Source: Solen grandis
Lineage: Eukaryota; Mollusca; Bivalvia; Adapedonta; Solenidae
Direction of reading: 5' to 3'
Length of the DNA: 64,000 nucleotides
Assembly: GCA_021229015.1 (NCBI GenBank)
Contig: CM037794.1
Coordinates: forward strand, 39,837,496 to 39,901,495
Under the pieces are notes generated by a model, which was given only the letters and a program-made list of their open reading frames with translations, was not told where the DNA came from and made no database searches. The number at the start of each line of letters is the position of its first letter. Within the stretch, counting starts at the first letter, position 1. Made by a program: the position numbers and the translations under genes. Of this stretch, positions 25,331 through 37,784 are shown piece by piece.

Positions 25331-26418
25331 AGTGTAGGTATTGGGGCGTGACGTGGCGGGACGGACGCAATGCGACGGTAGCCCCCACTTTTGTGAAGCA
25401 ATGAATGACGACTATCGTGAATGTTTGGAAAGCTTATGATTGGCTCTAGCAAGTTTCCCTCTGTAATCTATTCGGTAATCTATTTGTAGAGCGTGTGTAA
25501 TGTACGTCTCAAGATTGTAGAATTTAAATATAATTTAAACAATAACATAGAATTGCTCCAATAAATCATGTTTTCAAACGGTAAAATGACGATTTCCATG
25601 CGCATTAGAGACATTATAAACACTCTACCAAATATATGTTCTATTATCTACATGTGTATATAGTTTTCGATCTGTTTCTTTTTAACAGAAATAGTGCAAT
25701 TATTGATAATGAAAAAATAAACAAAGCAGACGTTGTGTAATAGACCTAGCCCGAAAATATCCCGAATTTATCAGTCTGATACAAGCAACCTTTTTTACTT
25801 TAAGAAAATACACATGAACAGTGCATAATCACATAAAAACGAGCTGCTAAAATTGGATTTGATTTCAATAAAATTTCTGAATTGAAAACTTAGAATACAT
25901 TTCCCCTCCCAACTCCAAATACTTTGTATCAGTAAGATTTAAATTTACAAGAGAAAAACATATTTTTGCATATTGTATATGGGCAAAGCCTAAAGCGTTG
26001 CTTACTTAACCTCTTAATGCATACTTAAGTCCACATAATGATATATCTAACTAAATAATACGGGAAAACTCCTCGAAATCCATAGTTATTCAAAGAGGAC
26101 ACTGTATGCTAATTTAGAGAGAGAAGAAAAGTTGGCGGAGCGTGTTTATAAACTTACTAGGCAGCAAAATCACGGATGTCTCGGGATGCGAGATTTGTTT
26201 CAGGAGTCCGAGGACTTCAGTTTTAACTTGAAAAAAAAAATGATGTACCGAAGTAGAAAAGATATGAAAAAAATCTACAACTTCTGAAACACCCCTCGTA
26301 TGTTAATTCTATGTTGGATGTTGCTGTACTTGTGATTTTACTTATGGTTAGGCATTTCTGGGAATCCCCATGAAGCCACGACAGTTACCAAAGTCGTAAA
26401 AAAAATGGTATGGTATAG
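25331..26418. other. Intergenic, nothing recognised
   Basis: No ORF, RNA gene or repeat that I can support. Some short A-rich tracts. Confidence 0.35.
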
Positions 26419-26597
26419 CTCCTTTGTTTGGCGCTCAGCATATAAGGGTAGGTCCAGGACAATGAGACTGGGTGTGGTATCATGCCACATGTCTACGGCG
26501 TAATACTGCATTGTGGCAGCACCATGTCTGTCTTAAGTAGACATCGTCTCCAAGTGATTGAAATAATGTCGGTTTGACGTTCAACCAAACAAACGTT
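26419..26597 (+). repeat. Dispersed SINE-like repeat
   Basis: The stretch TTTGGCGCTCAGCATATAAGGG...GGTATCATGCCACATGTCTACGGCGTAATACTGCATTGTGGCAGCACC...GACGTTCAACCAAACAAACG has the GGCGCTCAGCAT core and the AACCAAACAAAC tail seen in mollusc SINEs. A diverged inverse copy lies at about 47575-47720, sharing ACGGCGTAATA and ATGCCAC on the other strand. Confidence 0.55.
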
Positions 26598-26875
26598 TTT
26601 TTTTTAATTTTCTTTATTGTTGTTGTTGTTTTCCATTAGTACAGAACAAAGTTAACTCTCACTCCTCTTAATTATCCGTGCACGCATGCTTTCCACATTT
26701 TAGTGGTGTCTCATCCGAATATGTTCGCATATCCGATAATTGATGATCTATATCGTCGGGAATTCTCGACAATTACAAAATGAAAATAAAGGTAGCATTA
26801 CAACATCCATCCAAAATGTAAGAAGAGGTGCATTTTTAAGCGATGAAAAGTCATATATCTTTGCCTTCGTATTGC

Positions 26876-26899
26876 GTCTCTCTCTCTCTCTCTCTCTCG
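26876..26899. repeat. (TC)n microsatellite
   Basis: About twelve uninterrupted TC dinucleotides after GCG. Confidence 0.9.
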
Positions 26900-28025
26900 T
26901 AAATCACTTTTTTGTGACAAGGCCAAAAAATAACCTTATCCGTTACTTCCATTCATTAATTTATGTATGGTATTTCTCATTTTATTTATTTATATTTATT
27001 TATTTATAGCCAATCTGAGGTCATAAATATATTACAATGTGCTGAAAAACTTAATATTTCTATGATATGATACAATGCTTTTATCATTCTTATCTATATT
27101 ATAAAAGATTAAGCTGATTTTTGTGTCAGATTTGGCGCCATTACGAAACATCACTATGTATACAGAGTATCACGTTTATGTAGCTTTGTATCAAAGGACT
27201 AAGAGTCCTAATGTTGCGTTAAGCGTAAACAACGTAACATAAAATCAAATGACGGAGAGTCCTGATGTTGCATTAAACAGAACTGGAACAGTAAAGGAGA
27301 AAGTGTGGTTTGTAATTTGGAATCGTTTTATTACTTTCCCTCATCAAATGGATCTTGTAGCTGCGAGGGCCGACATAATTTCATTTGCCATATTTGTATT
27401 AGTCTAACTAAGGACACATTTTACATGCCAGGGTGCGTGATCTGCTGCACTTTATAGGCTTACGTCACACAATTTCATTCATAGTAATTTCATTGACACT
27501 ATTTCCCGCATATGCAAACAGGTGCACGTATATCTTGCCCGCTAGAGGGCATTGAATTTGATATCCGGTATAGTCGAAAAAAAAAAGAAAATGGGTGATT
27601 CCATCGAAATTTGATTAATCTAAAAATATAACATTTCTGGGGAACACCATACAGTGGGTTCTTCTATTGTTCAAAAATACGTCTTCCTCGACTAGCCTGG
27701 CAGCCACATTACAAGAGTGTTACAAAACAACGAAAACGGTTCGTGTTCCCACTTTAATTACACGGGTCCTATTACATATATTTGAGCGTTATCCAATTTA
27801 TTTTTATGTTGTGTGGCGTTTATACGAACGCTCGGAAGGATGACACCGTAGTCTGGGGTGCGTATAAACCACGATGTTCACGTATATACAGCATAAGACA
27901 CGTGAAAAGCATGGTATATGGCACTAAGCCAAGATAACTTCATGGCTGTATTAAGTGGGGCTCTTGACGTCATTTGTACCCGATTCAATGTTAATATTGT
28001 CACCACACCAATAACACGGACAACT
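26900..28025. other. Intergenic, nothing recognised
   Basis: No supported gene. A TGACGTCA palindrome lies at 27965-27972. Confidence 0.35.
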
Positions 28026-28512
28026 TGTTTTATTTGATTTTATTTGAATTATTTAAGGCCATTCTATGCCATCAAAAGCTACAGATGGCCAGTTTACCTA
28101 ACAAGTTTTTTCTGACAGTACTGAAACATTAGCACGCATCTCTGTAATTAACTAAGTACAGCGCTGGAAGACGAATGGTCATCAGAGAGAGATTGTTTGT
28201 CATTCATCACGGAGACCGTGCCAAACCCCAGTGGGGATCGAACCAACAACCCTTGGTTTCACAGCCAAGCGCCATCACTGTTAAGATTTTCATACCAGTC
28301 CTGATTAAGACTAGAATTGACTATTTGAGTTTACCGTCGCTTCGACAGTATTTCAGTCATATCGCATCGTCCAGCTACTTACAAGTGGATGAAGACCCTG
28401 AATGCACGGAGGCATCCGGGTAGAACAACCGACCGACCTACCGCAAGCCAGCTGGAAGGCTTCCTCACATGAAAATCCGAATGACCCTGCCAGGATTCCA
28501 GTCCTAATAAGC
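28026..28512 (-). mobile_element. SINE A with an adjacent 5'-truncated SINE B
   Basis: On the minus strand this reads SINE B core (GGTAGGTCGGTCGGTTGTTC, CGGATGCCTCCGTGCATTC, ACTGAAATACTGTCGAAGCG, tail TCAAATAGTC) followed by an uninterrupted SINE A (GTGATGGCGCTTGGCTGTG, GGTTCGATCC, ACGGTCTCCGTGATGAATG, GTACTTAGTTAATTA). SINE B (28310-28494) lies between imperfect 18-bp direct repeats (28292-28309, 28495-28512, core CCAGTCCT). Its tRNA head is missing, as expected of 5' truncation. The SINE A part is the natural empty-site reference for the nested copy at 23350-23885. Confidence 0.75.
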
Positions 28513-28517
28513 AAGAG

Positions 28518-28572
28518 GCAAAAACAACAACAAAAACAACAACAACAACAACAAAAAACAAAAACAAAAAAA
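28518..28572. repeat. (CAA)n-rich low-complexity tract
   Basis: Runs of ACAACAACA and CAAAAA after the SINE B 5' flank. A similar tract lies near 28715-28740, next to the following element. Confidence 0.85.
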
Positions 28573-28741
28573 CGCTATTCCGGTAAAGAATTTCTTAGGT
28601 TGGAGTACATGTTATGTCTTTCATACCGATGATGATTCTATGAGCAGAGAATCTGTATCTGATTAACCTTCAATTACGATAGTCTTATTATCCATATAAT
28701 GTAACTAACATGAAAAAAACAACAACAACAACAAAAAAAAA

Positions 28742-30283
28742 TAACAAGAGGGCGATGATGGCCCTAAATTTCTCACCTGAGATAAATAGCCTTCAATGCC
28801 AAACATGCTGAACATACTGCTTTAGAAATGGAGATGCTGAGGCGTAAACAGTGAAATTTGAGGGTTTCAGAAATTTCTTAGAGGGCTAACAAAGCCAAAT
28901 AAGCCATTTTTATCATTTCAAAAGGGGCATAACTCCTGACCTAACGGGCAAATATCAGCCAAAATTCAAAATTTTATGACACTTAACACTGTCACAAATT
29001 TTAGAGATGATTGGTTAAGAAGGCCCTAGATCGCTCACCTGAGCACAGGGTTACATATTAACCTGTACTAAACATGGCCAAGAAAAACAGAGTTCCTTAT
29101 GTATCAAGTTTAAATAACAAACTTTAGTTTAAATTACTTTAGTAAGTTAAGTTTTGCCACATGATCATTCCTGCAAAATTTGATCAAATTTTTTATAGCT
29201 GTTTCATAGGAGATGTCGTTTAAAGATCTCACAATATACATATAAGGCAAATAAGCCCCACCCCTGGCGACCATGTTTTAAGGCAGAACCAAATAATTTT
29301 AGCATCTTTGGTAAATAGTCAGCCAAGGATCATCCCTGCAAAATTTTATCAAATTCTGTGCAGCTGTTTCAGAGGAGATGTCGTTAAAAGATTTCACTAT
29401 ATACATGTTATGCAAATTAGCCCCGCCCCTGGCAGCCATGTTTTTTTGCAGATCCAAATAACTTTAGCAACTTTTGTAGATGTTCACCCAAGGATCATTC
29501 CTGTAAAATTTGATCAAATTCTGTGCAGCTGTTTCAGAGATGTCGTTTAAAGATTTCCCTATATACATATAAGGCAAATTAGCCCCGCCCTTGGCAGCCA
29601 TGTTTTTTAGCAGATCCAAATAATTTTAGCACCTTTGGTAGATGGTCATGTAATGATCATCCCTGCAAAATATTATCAAATTCTGTGCAGCTGTTTCAGA
29701 GAAGATGTCGTTTGAAAAATTCAATATATTCATATAAGGCAAATTAGCCCCGCCCCTGGCAGCCATGTTTTTTGGCGGATCCAAATAATTTTAGCAACTT
29801 TAGTAGATGGTCACCCTAGGATCATTCCTGTAAAATTTGATCAAATTCTGTGCAGCTGTTTTAGAGGAGATGTCGTTTAAAGATTTCACTTTATACATAT
29901 AAGGCAAATTAGCCCCGCCCATGGCAGCCATGTTTTTTGGCAGATCCAAATAATTTTAGCAACTTTGGTAGAGGGTCACCCAAAGAACATCTGTTCCAAA
30001 TTATTTTGAAATCTGGCAAGTAGTTTTGGAGGAGATGATTTTTAAAGTTTTCAAATTATTTTTCTTTCCGTTGCCATGGCAACCAGAGTTCTTCATGGAT
30101 CAACTTTATTTTAGCAGCTTTCGTAGAGCCTCACCCAAGGAACATTCCTGCCAAGTTTCATCAAATTCTGCCCAGCGGTTTCAGAGATGTCGTTTAAAGA
30201 AAATTGTTGACGACGCACGACGCCGGACACAGGGCGATCACAATAGCTCACCTTGAGCACTTTGTGCTCAGGTGAGCTAAAAA
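28742..30283 (+). mobile_element. Pearl/HINE-like element with ~165-bp internal tandem repeats
   Basis: The 5' end is ACAAGAGGGCGATGATGGCCC with subterminal CTCACCTGAG. The 3' end is a long hairpin (30246-30278: GCTCACC...GAGCAC / GTGCTC..GGTGAGC) followed by TAAAAA. Between them about five units of 160-165 bp are marked by GCCCCGCCC...GGCAGCCATG near 29271, 29436, 29599, 29764 and 29926. A GACGACGCACGACGCCGGAC tract precedes the hairpin. Subterminal inverted repeats, internal repeats, a microsatellite and a 3' hairpin match published descriptions of bivalve pearl elements and Helentron-associated HINEs; the class is inferred. Open frames inside are by-products of the repeats. Confidence 0.75.
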
Positions 30284-31020
30284 CGTTAGCAAAGACACAT
30301 TCAACAGAGATATGAAATAATTCGAAATAAGTTTTTTATGTTTCTATTGAAGAAAAAAAAAACAAGTGAATAGTATGTGAACGAGATCACGAGAAGACAA
30401 TTAACATCTAGCTGACGCCTGCAGACAGACGTTCAACAGTATCACTCATAAAAGAAATCTGCGATCTAATGAAACATATATATTTGGTTTAATCGACAAT
30501 AAATTGAAGACAAAACTCAGTATATCTATAAGTGATATTAGGAATTTACCCATCTCACGTTATCTCGCGACTACATGTTCACAAGAGCTTCTCTTGACTT
30601 GCTCTTTACCTTTATCAGAGTAGGTTATTAGGTCTTTGTGAATATGTGGCAGGTAGTAGTGGGTACTAACAGACAGGATACCTACGAGGATAGCACGATT
30701 TATACTTGCCAAATAGTAACTGAATATGTAGTAATTTTTCAGAAAGTTTTGACTTAGCTAAGTGGGTAAGTGGCTGGCAGAAATATGCCACCATAATAAC
30801 TTTTCTCATAGGTGCTAACTACCAGTACAGGCCGGAACCATCGAGGTAGATTCATCATCATCACCATCTTATTCTTAAACAATCGGAGAATATCCCAATT
30901 AAATCAAGTTGACATAATACAAATATGTTTCAGTTAACAATCAATCTATTTGCGAAATCAGTTGTATGCTTTTGGTCACACACACAGACGTCATACTTCA
31001 TAACTTTGTAAGTGGCCAAA
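30284..31020. other. Intergenic, nothing recognised
   Basis: No supported ORF or repeat. Confidence 0.35.
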
Positions 31021-31085
31021 GACAAATTGTGTTTGCTGAATTATGCCAATAAACTTGAAATTTTGAAATTAATTAATTAACCAGA
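31021..31085 (+). repeat. Non-LTR retrotransposon 3'-tail-like fragment
   Basis: GCTGAATTATGCCAATAAACTTGAAATTTTGAAATTAATTAATT resembles the AATAAACTTGAA-type 3' ends of CR1/L2-like LINEs and stops just before the next element. Confidence 0.4.
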
Positions 31086-31090
31086 AAAAA

Positions 31091-31757
31091 ACAACAAGAG
31101 GGCCATGATGGCCCTAAATCGCTCACCTGAGATAAATAGGTTGACCCAAGGAACATCTGTACCAATTTATTTTAAAATCTGGCCAGTACTTTTGAAGCAG
31201 ATGATTTTTAAAGTTTTCATTTTTTTCTTCTTTTTGTTGCCATGGCAACCAGAGTTCTACATGGATCAAGTTTATTTTAGCAATTTTTGTGAAGGTTGAC
31301 CCAAGAATCATCCCTGCCAAGTTAGTTTAATCAAATTCTGTCCAGTGGTATCAGAGGAGATGTTGTTTAAAGGTTTCTATATATACATATAAGGCAAATA
31401 AGCCCCGCCCCTGGCGGCCATGTTTTTTTTTCGGATCGGAATAATTTTAGCAACTTTGGTAGAGGTTGACCCAAGGAACATCTGTACCAAATTATTTTGA
31501 AATCTGACCAGTAGTTTTGAAGGAGATGATTTTTTAAAGTTTTCAAATTATTTTTCTTTTTGTAGCCATGGCAACCAGAGTTCTTCAACTTTATTTTAGC
31601 AACTTTTGTAGAGCCTCACCCAAGGAACATTCCTGCTAAGTTTCATTACATTCTGTCCAGCGGTTTCAGAGGAGATGTCGTTTAAAGCAAATTGTTGACG
31701 ACGGACGACGCACGGACGCCGGACGAAGGGCGATCACAAAAGCTCACCTTGAGCATA
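31091..31757 (+). mobile_element. Pearl/HINE-like element, 3' end truncated
   Basis: It begins ACAAGAGGGCCATGATGGCCC with CTCACCTGAG and contains two diverged units with GTTGCCATGGCAACCAGAGTTCT. It then has a GACGACGGACGACGCACGGACGCCGGACG microsatellite and the left hairpin arm (AGCTCACCTTGAGCA). The right arm is missing. Confidence 0.75.
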
Positions 31758-32848
31758 AATGCATTGGTTGATTGACCCTGATAACTAAGCAGAAAATCAA
31801 TGACAAAAGAGAATAAACAAAGTAATTTATAATAATTATAAAGTGGTAACAACATTATAAGATAAATTCTTACTTGATGGACATCCATTTCTGCCCGTGA
31901 GTGCTGAAAACGAAGATATATTCTCCTCTTCATTGTCACAATAAAGTGTTAATTTATCACCTTTATTTTTACACGTGGTTATATCGCCCGAATTTCTCGC
32001 TCATTCAGAGCCTGTCGTTTTAACACAAGAAAAGCGTGCATCAGGTTTCAACATTGTTCAATGAATATGATAGAAAGTAAATGTGATTTTCGTCTAATAT
32101 GTCCCAAAAGTAGGGAATTAAGAAGTTTTTACTTAGATCTTCACAAGCTCAAAAACTATTTTGTGTGACACTCTTTGTGTATGCTGTATTTTTGTAAATT
32201 TCAATATGTGGGCATGAGCATGTAGAAGTTCTATGCTAATAAAAGAGATGTTATGTTATGAATGAATCTTAAATGAACCGCAACTTATCAAGTGTTAAGT
32301 GATACTTAAAAATACCTCTTGATTTTCATTTTTATTGTGTCCCCGATTCTGTGATCGGGGTCATATTGTTTTTGACCTCCTGTTTGCTGGTATGTTTGTC
32401 TTTAACATTGCCCACAACTTGAAAACAATACAAGATATAAACATGAATGGAATGCGACTACGAAAAGTACAGTGACCAAGAACCATAATCCAATTTGTTT
32501 TTAGTTATCTCCCTTCCTTGTTTATTCATTTATGTTTGTTTGTTGGGTTTAACGTCCCACCAACAGTTTTCAGTCCTTATTTATTTATTAATTTATTTTT
32601 TGTTGGAAGCAAAGCTTATAAACAAAACAAGTTATGGACGTGAAACTTGGAACATGAAATGACGGCAAGTAAGAGCAGTGCAGTAACCATAACTCTTATT
32701 ATCTACCCTTATTTATTTTTTTTATCATTTTTTGTCCAGAACATAACAATACACTGATTTGATGTATTAATTACAATGACTAAAAATAAGAACTCTACTT
32801 TTTTGTGGCAATTATCTCTTATATGCTTGATTTATTTTTCGATGATTT
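31758..32848. other. Intergenic; LINE-tail fragment inside
   Basis: No gene. At 32205-32268, GGGCATGAGCATGTAGAAGTTCTATGCTAATAAAAGAGATGTTATGTTATG has the form of a LINE 3' UTR ending in short TTATG repeats. At 32527-32560, TTTGTTTGTTGGGTTTAACGTCCCACC is a reversed SINE-like tail. Confidence 0.45.
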
Positions 32849-33425
32849 TTAGCTCACCTGAGCACAACGTGCTCAAGGTGAGCTATTAGGATCACCCTGC
32901 GTCCGTCGTTGTCCGTCGTTGGTCAATTTGCTTTAAACGACATCTCTGAAACCATTAAGTAGAAATTGAGGACATTTGGCATGGATCATCCTTGGGTGAA
33001 CCTCCACAAAAGTTTCTAAAAAAAAAACTTGATCCATGTAGAACTCTTGTTGCCATGGAAACCAACAGAATCTTACTTTCTCTGAAACCAATGGTCAGAA
33101 TTTAATTTCCTTTGGCACAAATGGTCCCCTCATAATACTCTACCATAATTACTAAAATGAAGTTGATCCCTTAAAAAATGAGGCCCCTAAGGGGTTGGGT
33201 AATTTCCTTATATACTGTATATAGGAAATTTTCAAAATTCTTCTATGAAGCCAATGGTCACAATTTGATTTCATTTAGCACAAATGATCACCTCATGAAT
33301 GTCTACCATAATTGCTAAAATAAAGTTGATCCCTTGAAAATGAGGTCCTAGGGGGTCATCTATTTTCCTTATATACTCTATATAGAAAAATTCAAAATTC
33401 TTCTTCAGTGAAACCAGGGTCTCTC
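32849..33425 (-). mobile_element. Pearl/HINE-like element, 5' truncated, reversed
   Basis: The 3' hairpin is complete in reverse (TTTTTAGCTCACCTGAGCAC...GTGCTCAAGGTGAGC from 32849), followed by the (GTCC)-rich microsatellite (CGTCCGTCGTTGTCCGTCG). Units with AATGAGGCCCCTAAGGGG and TTCCTTATATACT match the reverse complement of 53320-53600. The 5' terminus is not found. Confidence 0.7.
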
Positions 33426-33856
33426 TCTATATATATAGTATAAAAGAGACCCTGGATGACCAGGTAAATTTTTTCATTACTGTCAGACACGATAATGATT
33501 TTATGGTTCAAGCCAGCCCGTTAGGCGGGTCCTTGCTCAAAATATGCCATTTCAAGCCCATTATCAGGATCATATTGTCTGAATCTCAACAAAAGTGACA
33601 TGCAGAATGCTATGTACACTACTTATACGTTGCCCATCCATTTGTGCCGGCGCACGGGGCTATGGTGCAGTTGAGCGCCCCCACCCCCTCCCCACGCAAC
33701 AATTACTAATCCTGTTATGGATAACGGAATGCCACAGTGGGACGCGGGTCCGTGATATTAAGCGGAGCGCTGCGATAAATCATAAAACTCGAAATATTAA
33801 TTATAACATATTTACAGTTTGTCTCGTACGTCATACAGCGTTGCCTTTGACACCGC
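33426..33856. other. Intergenic, nothing recognised
   Basis: An 88-codon open frame at 33595-33861 has no recognisable domain and overlaps the edge of the LINE fragment. I do not call it a gene. Confidence 0.35.
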
Positions 33857-34940
33857 TTTAATGAATATAAGTATTTAGGAGTCTTACTTAGTAGAAGTTC
33901 TTCATTTCATAAGAGTAAAAGTCATAATAGTAAACAAGCAACTAAGGCTTTGTATTTATTACTTAAAAAAGCATGAGAATTATGTAGTGATGTACAAATT
34001 GATCTTTTCCAAAAAGTTGTTAAACCTTTTCTTCTGTATGGTTGTGAATGTTGGGCTATTGCAACAATTCTGTGATAGAAAAAGTACATCTAAAATTCCT
34101 TAAGTATATATTAAACGTTAAATATAGCACACCAAATAGTATTATTTATGGAGAGACTGGCGTAAAAACACTAGAGATTAATATTGATTCCCGTATGTTA
34201 TCGTTTTGGGCAAACCTGATATTACCGAATGCCCCAAAATTAACGACATATATTAATTATATAGTTGTTTTTAGTCATTTTAGAAATTCCATTAATTTAA
34301 AAACAATTTTTTCAATGGCCGAAACATATTAGAAATATATTAATTCAATGTGGCTTAAACAATATTTGGGAAACTCAAAATTTTCCAAATATTAAGTGGA
34401 TATAAGCAAATGTAAAACAGAAACTCTCTGATCTGTATATAAATTAGTGGTTTAGTGACATTAATAACTCAAGCAAATGTGTTAGCTATATTATATGCAG
34501 ATTTTTAAATAGAAATATAAATTTTAAAAGGGTCTTGGTAATATACACTACAATGATAGGAAATTTACATATGGAATTTAAATACAATTGGTGATGAGTT
34601 CCATTATTTATTAGAATGCAAGTATTTTTGTAATTTAAGCCTTATGAATATGTCTAAAAGAAATACTATTTAATATGAAAGAATATGTAAATTAATTAAA
34701 AGAAAAAATACTTAAAAAATTCAAAACAGATGATGTCTTTGTCCTCCGATGATATATTTTGATACCATACAGTACGATTAGACCTATATACTTATATACC
34801 TGTTAACATTATGTTATATGCAATTAATATCGACCACTATGTCTCGTTTATAATATTTTTGCAATGTTTATGTATTGCTATTGTACTCTCTTTTTATCAT
34901 GCTTTGACATGAGGAATTTGAAATAAACTTTGAACTTTGG
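33857..34940 (+). pseudogene. 3' end of a non-LTR retrotransposon reverse transcriptase (broken)
   Basis: This fragment encodes the C-terminal part of a LINE ORF2 reverse transcriptase, after the catalytic motifs. Frame one (from 33863) begins EYKYLGVLLS and carries KPFLLYGCECW, the conserved thumb-region 'LLYGCE.W' motif, with an in-frame TGA at 33974-33976. A one-base shift near 34050 moves the reading to the frame of 34048-34332 (VIEKVHLKFLKYIL, then STPNSIIYGE, then RMLSFWA). Further decayed sequence reaches a zinc-knuckle-like 'EFHYLLEC' near 34585-34621. The fragment ends in GAAATAAACTTTGAACTTTGG, a CR1/L2-type 3' tail. The 5' part is missing, as expected of truncated retroposition. It is a dead copy. 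Confidence 0.85.
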
Positions 34941-35490
34941 AACCGCCTCCCGTTTGATTGACAGTTTCACGCGATGTTTTAAAGTGTCGCTGAATACATT
35001 TATATTTTGAGCTACAAGAAACATGACGTAAAGCAGTCGCCGCCACAACTAGCTCAGCCCATAATTAAAACAAAAATGCACAATTAAGTGAGAAACAAAA
35101 GCAATCGAATTCTGGGTTACATATATACAATTGCGTGGAATGAGAGATAACCTGCTATTTTTCAGAAATCTCTCAAGCCAAACTAAAACCTGGGGAACCA
35201 GAAAATCTCATTTGAGCGAGTGCACATATTGATGACATGTATATCCTTCTCTTACCCTAGACTAAGAGTGGCAAAATCACCCAGCTGTCCATAATAAAAA
35301 AAGAGCGAGTCAGAAAAGCAGCACCGGGTATGACCACTTTGTAAAACAAAAGCGTCATCTTCTCTGGGCCACACTGATAGGGGCACAAATAAGAAATAGG
35401 AAAATGGTGTCGAATTCCACAAAATAAGCGATTTTGTCTACATAGTGTCGATAAATTAGGAAGAGATGCAGCTCTAAAAATAGAAAATTA
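34941..35490. other. Intergenic, nothing recognised
   Basis: No ORF or repeat that I can support. Confidence 0.35.
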
Positions 35491-35673
35491 TCATACGTTT
35501 ACACAGAATTCCCTGCGCGCGCGCTCGGCTATTATCGGCTGTTTCCGTAATCGTCGATTTTTGCTCTCTCGATAACTTAGGCGATATCCGTTGATATAGT
35601 TTGTGGGCAACGCATCGGCAGAGATGTGAATACCTAGATATATTATAGCTTCGGTAACTAATTCCTTGGACAT
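35491..35673 (-). CDS. Possible orphan exon or ORF, function unknown
   Basis: A 60-codon open frame starts MSKELVTEAIIYLGI and ends in basic, Arg-rich sequence (RESKNRRLRKQ, then AERARREFC). Codon use looks less AT-forced than in the surrounding spurious frames, and a GTAAAC donor-like site follows the TGT codon near the end. I recognise no family. It could be a first exon, a transposon remnant or chance; the nearby GC-rich GCGCGCGC stretch lengthens frames by itself. Confidence 0.2.
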   Translation of the reverse strand: MSKELVTEAIIYLGIHISADALPTNYINGYRLSYRESKNRRLRKQPIIAERARREFCVNV

Positions 35674-36120
35674 AATTAAACTGGTCGTTAAATGTTCTAA
35701 TTTTAAGGGAAGGGATCATAATGAAAAAACTCGTATCAGGATGTTTTCTTAAAACAATATTTGATAATATTGACAAAGTTCCAGGTTATATAAAAATATG
35801 AGTAACGTTATTAAACGTTTTACATACCTTCATATTCTAATCCCTCTTATTTTCCGTTAAAATCCTGTATCTGCGTTTATTTCAACAGAGAATATATTAA
35901 AGAGTAAAATCCCTAACATATTTACTGATAAGAATAAAGTTTATTGTTTGGTATGATTATGTAATTTCCTGTTTGGGGTCAATCAGGGGGTATTAAAAGG
36001 GTTACCCGTGTAAATTGATCCATGAGTATGAGGAGGTGCCTAAATGGATGTGCGATTTGATGGGCATGATTTATGGCTCTGGGTGTGACACTTTGTTCAA
36101 TCTCAAGACAATAGCCAATC
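35674..36120. other. Intergenic, nothing recognised
   Basis: No ORF or repeat that I can support. Confidence 0.35.
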
Positions 36121-37075
36121 ACAACAAGAGGGTCATAATGGCCCTATGGTCGCTCACCTGGTATCATTAGGCTATGTAAAATCAAGTGACCCCTGGGGCA
36201 GGGCCAATTTTGACCCAAGGGTCATGATTTGAACAAACTTGGTAGAGACCCACTAGACAATGCTACTTACCAAATATCTAAACCCCAGGCCTTGTGGTTT
36301 CTAAGGATTTTTTTCTCAAGTTTTTCCTATATTAGTCTTATGTTCAATCAAGTGACCCCTGGGGCGGTGCCAGTTTTGACCCCGGGGTCATGATTTGAAC
36401 AAACTTGGTAGAGACCCACTAGACAATGTTACACACCAAATATCTAAACCCCATGCCTTGTGTTACTGAGAAGAAGATTTTTCAAGTTTTACCTATATTA
36501 ATCTATGTTCAATCAAGTGACCCCTTGGGCGCGGCCAATTTTGACTCCAGGGTCATGATTTGAACAAACTTGGTAGTAATCCACTAGACAATGCTACAAC
36601 CAAATATCTAAACTCTAGGCCTTGTGGTTTCTAATAGGAAGATTTTTCAAGTTTTTCCTATATTAGCCTATGTTGTATCAAGTGACCCCTGGGGTGGGGC
36701 CAATTTTGACCCAAGGGTCATGATCTGAATTAACTTGGTAGAGATCCACTAGTCAATGCTAAACACCAATTATCTAAGCTCTAGGCCTTTTGGTTTCAGA
36801 GGAGAATATATTTTAAAATTTCACTTTTAAAATCTATTTTTAGCTCCTGTGACCTAATTATGCAACAAACCGGAACCATTTGAACAATTTTTATAGGGAA
36901 ACACATAAGGAACATCCTTGCAAAGTTTGATCACTTTTTCATCAGTAGTTTCAGAGAAGAAGATTTTTAAGTATTTTTTTTTGACGAATGACAACTAACG
37001 ACTCACGACTCACAACTCACGACGACGGACAAAGGCTGGTCCCAAAAGCTCACCTTGGCACTTCGTGAAGTGACG
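36121..37075 (+). mobile_element. Pearl/HINE-like element, GTGACCCC-unit subfamily
   Basis: It begins ACAACAAGAGGGTCATAATGG. Four units start with variants of CAAGTGACCCCTGGGGC at about 36184, 36352, 36516 and 36683 (period about 165-168 bp), each with TTTGAACAAACTTGGTAGAGA and CTAGACAATGCTA. The end has ACTCACGACGACGGAC and a degraded hairpin (CTCACCTTGGCACTTC / GAAGTGACG). Confidence 0.75.
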
Positions 37076-37372
37076 CTTTCAGATGGCCGGGTTTTATAAA
37101 TTAAGAATTAAGATTTTCTGCCTTGTGACGTTTTAATTAAATCGGAGTTACACGTAATAAATGCGTCAGAAATTGCATAACGTATTGTTTAGATAATTCG
37201 CCTGAGACAAACTGATATTGTATGTATTTGTGTTAAATAATATCTATTCAGGAAAGGCGGAAATAGCCACATATGCTTCATTATATTCTCAAGTTATAAG
37301 AGTTCTGAAGTTATTAAAACTTCAGTCATACATCGGCTATATATATGTTATTATGAATGTGCCAACATTTCT

Positions 37373-37579
37373 ATGAGAATGGGAAAAATGACAAAAAGTA
37401 TCTGCAATGATGTGAAGCATAAGAAGACAAAAATGTGGAAGGTGGGTTTTATTCTTTTAACTATATATGTGTGTTTTAGTATTTTGTTTTTAGAAATTCC
37501 CGTACCTTGTTTTAGAGAGAATCAAATTTTTATTGTCCTGTGTCTAGACTGTGTTGTGACATTTCATTCGATTCGTTAG
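37373..37579 (+). CDS. Possible small membrane-anchored ORF, function unknown
   Basis: A 68-codon frame with a Lys/Arg-rich start (MRMGKMTKSI, then KHKKTKMWK) is followed by a hydrophobic stretch of about 20 residues (VGFILLTIYVCFSILFLEI), the layout of a type II signal anchor. There is no homology I recognise. It may be a first coding exon or chance. Confidence 0.2.
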   Translation: MRMGKMTKSICNDVKHKKTKMWKVGFILLTIYVCFSILFLEIPVPCFRENQIFIVLCLDCVVTFHSIR

Positions 37580-37784
37580 AAAATATAACAGAAACCAAAA
37601 AAATGAAGTGTATTTATTACTGAAATTAGCTTAAAAGGTCTATCATGTATCGAAAAATGCAATGTTTTGGCATATAGATCAAATAAATATAGATTTTTAA
37701 CTGTTTGAAGACAGGAGTAGTAGTATTAGCAGCGGTTTAACCTCAAACAGAGATGACGTAATAGGTTCTATTTTTAGTAATAAG

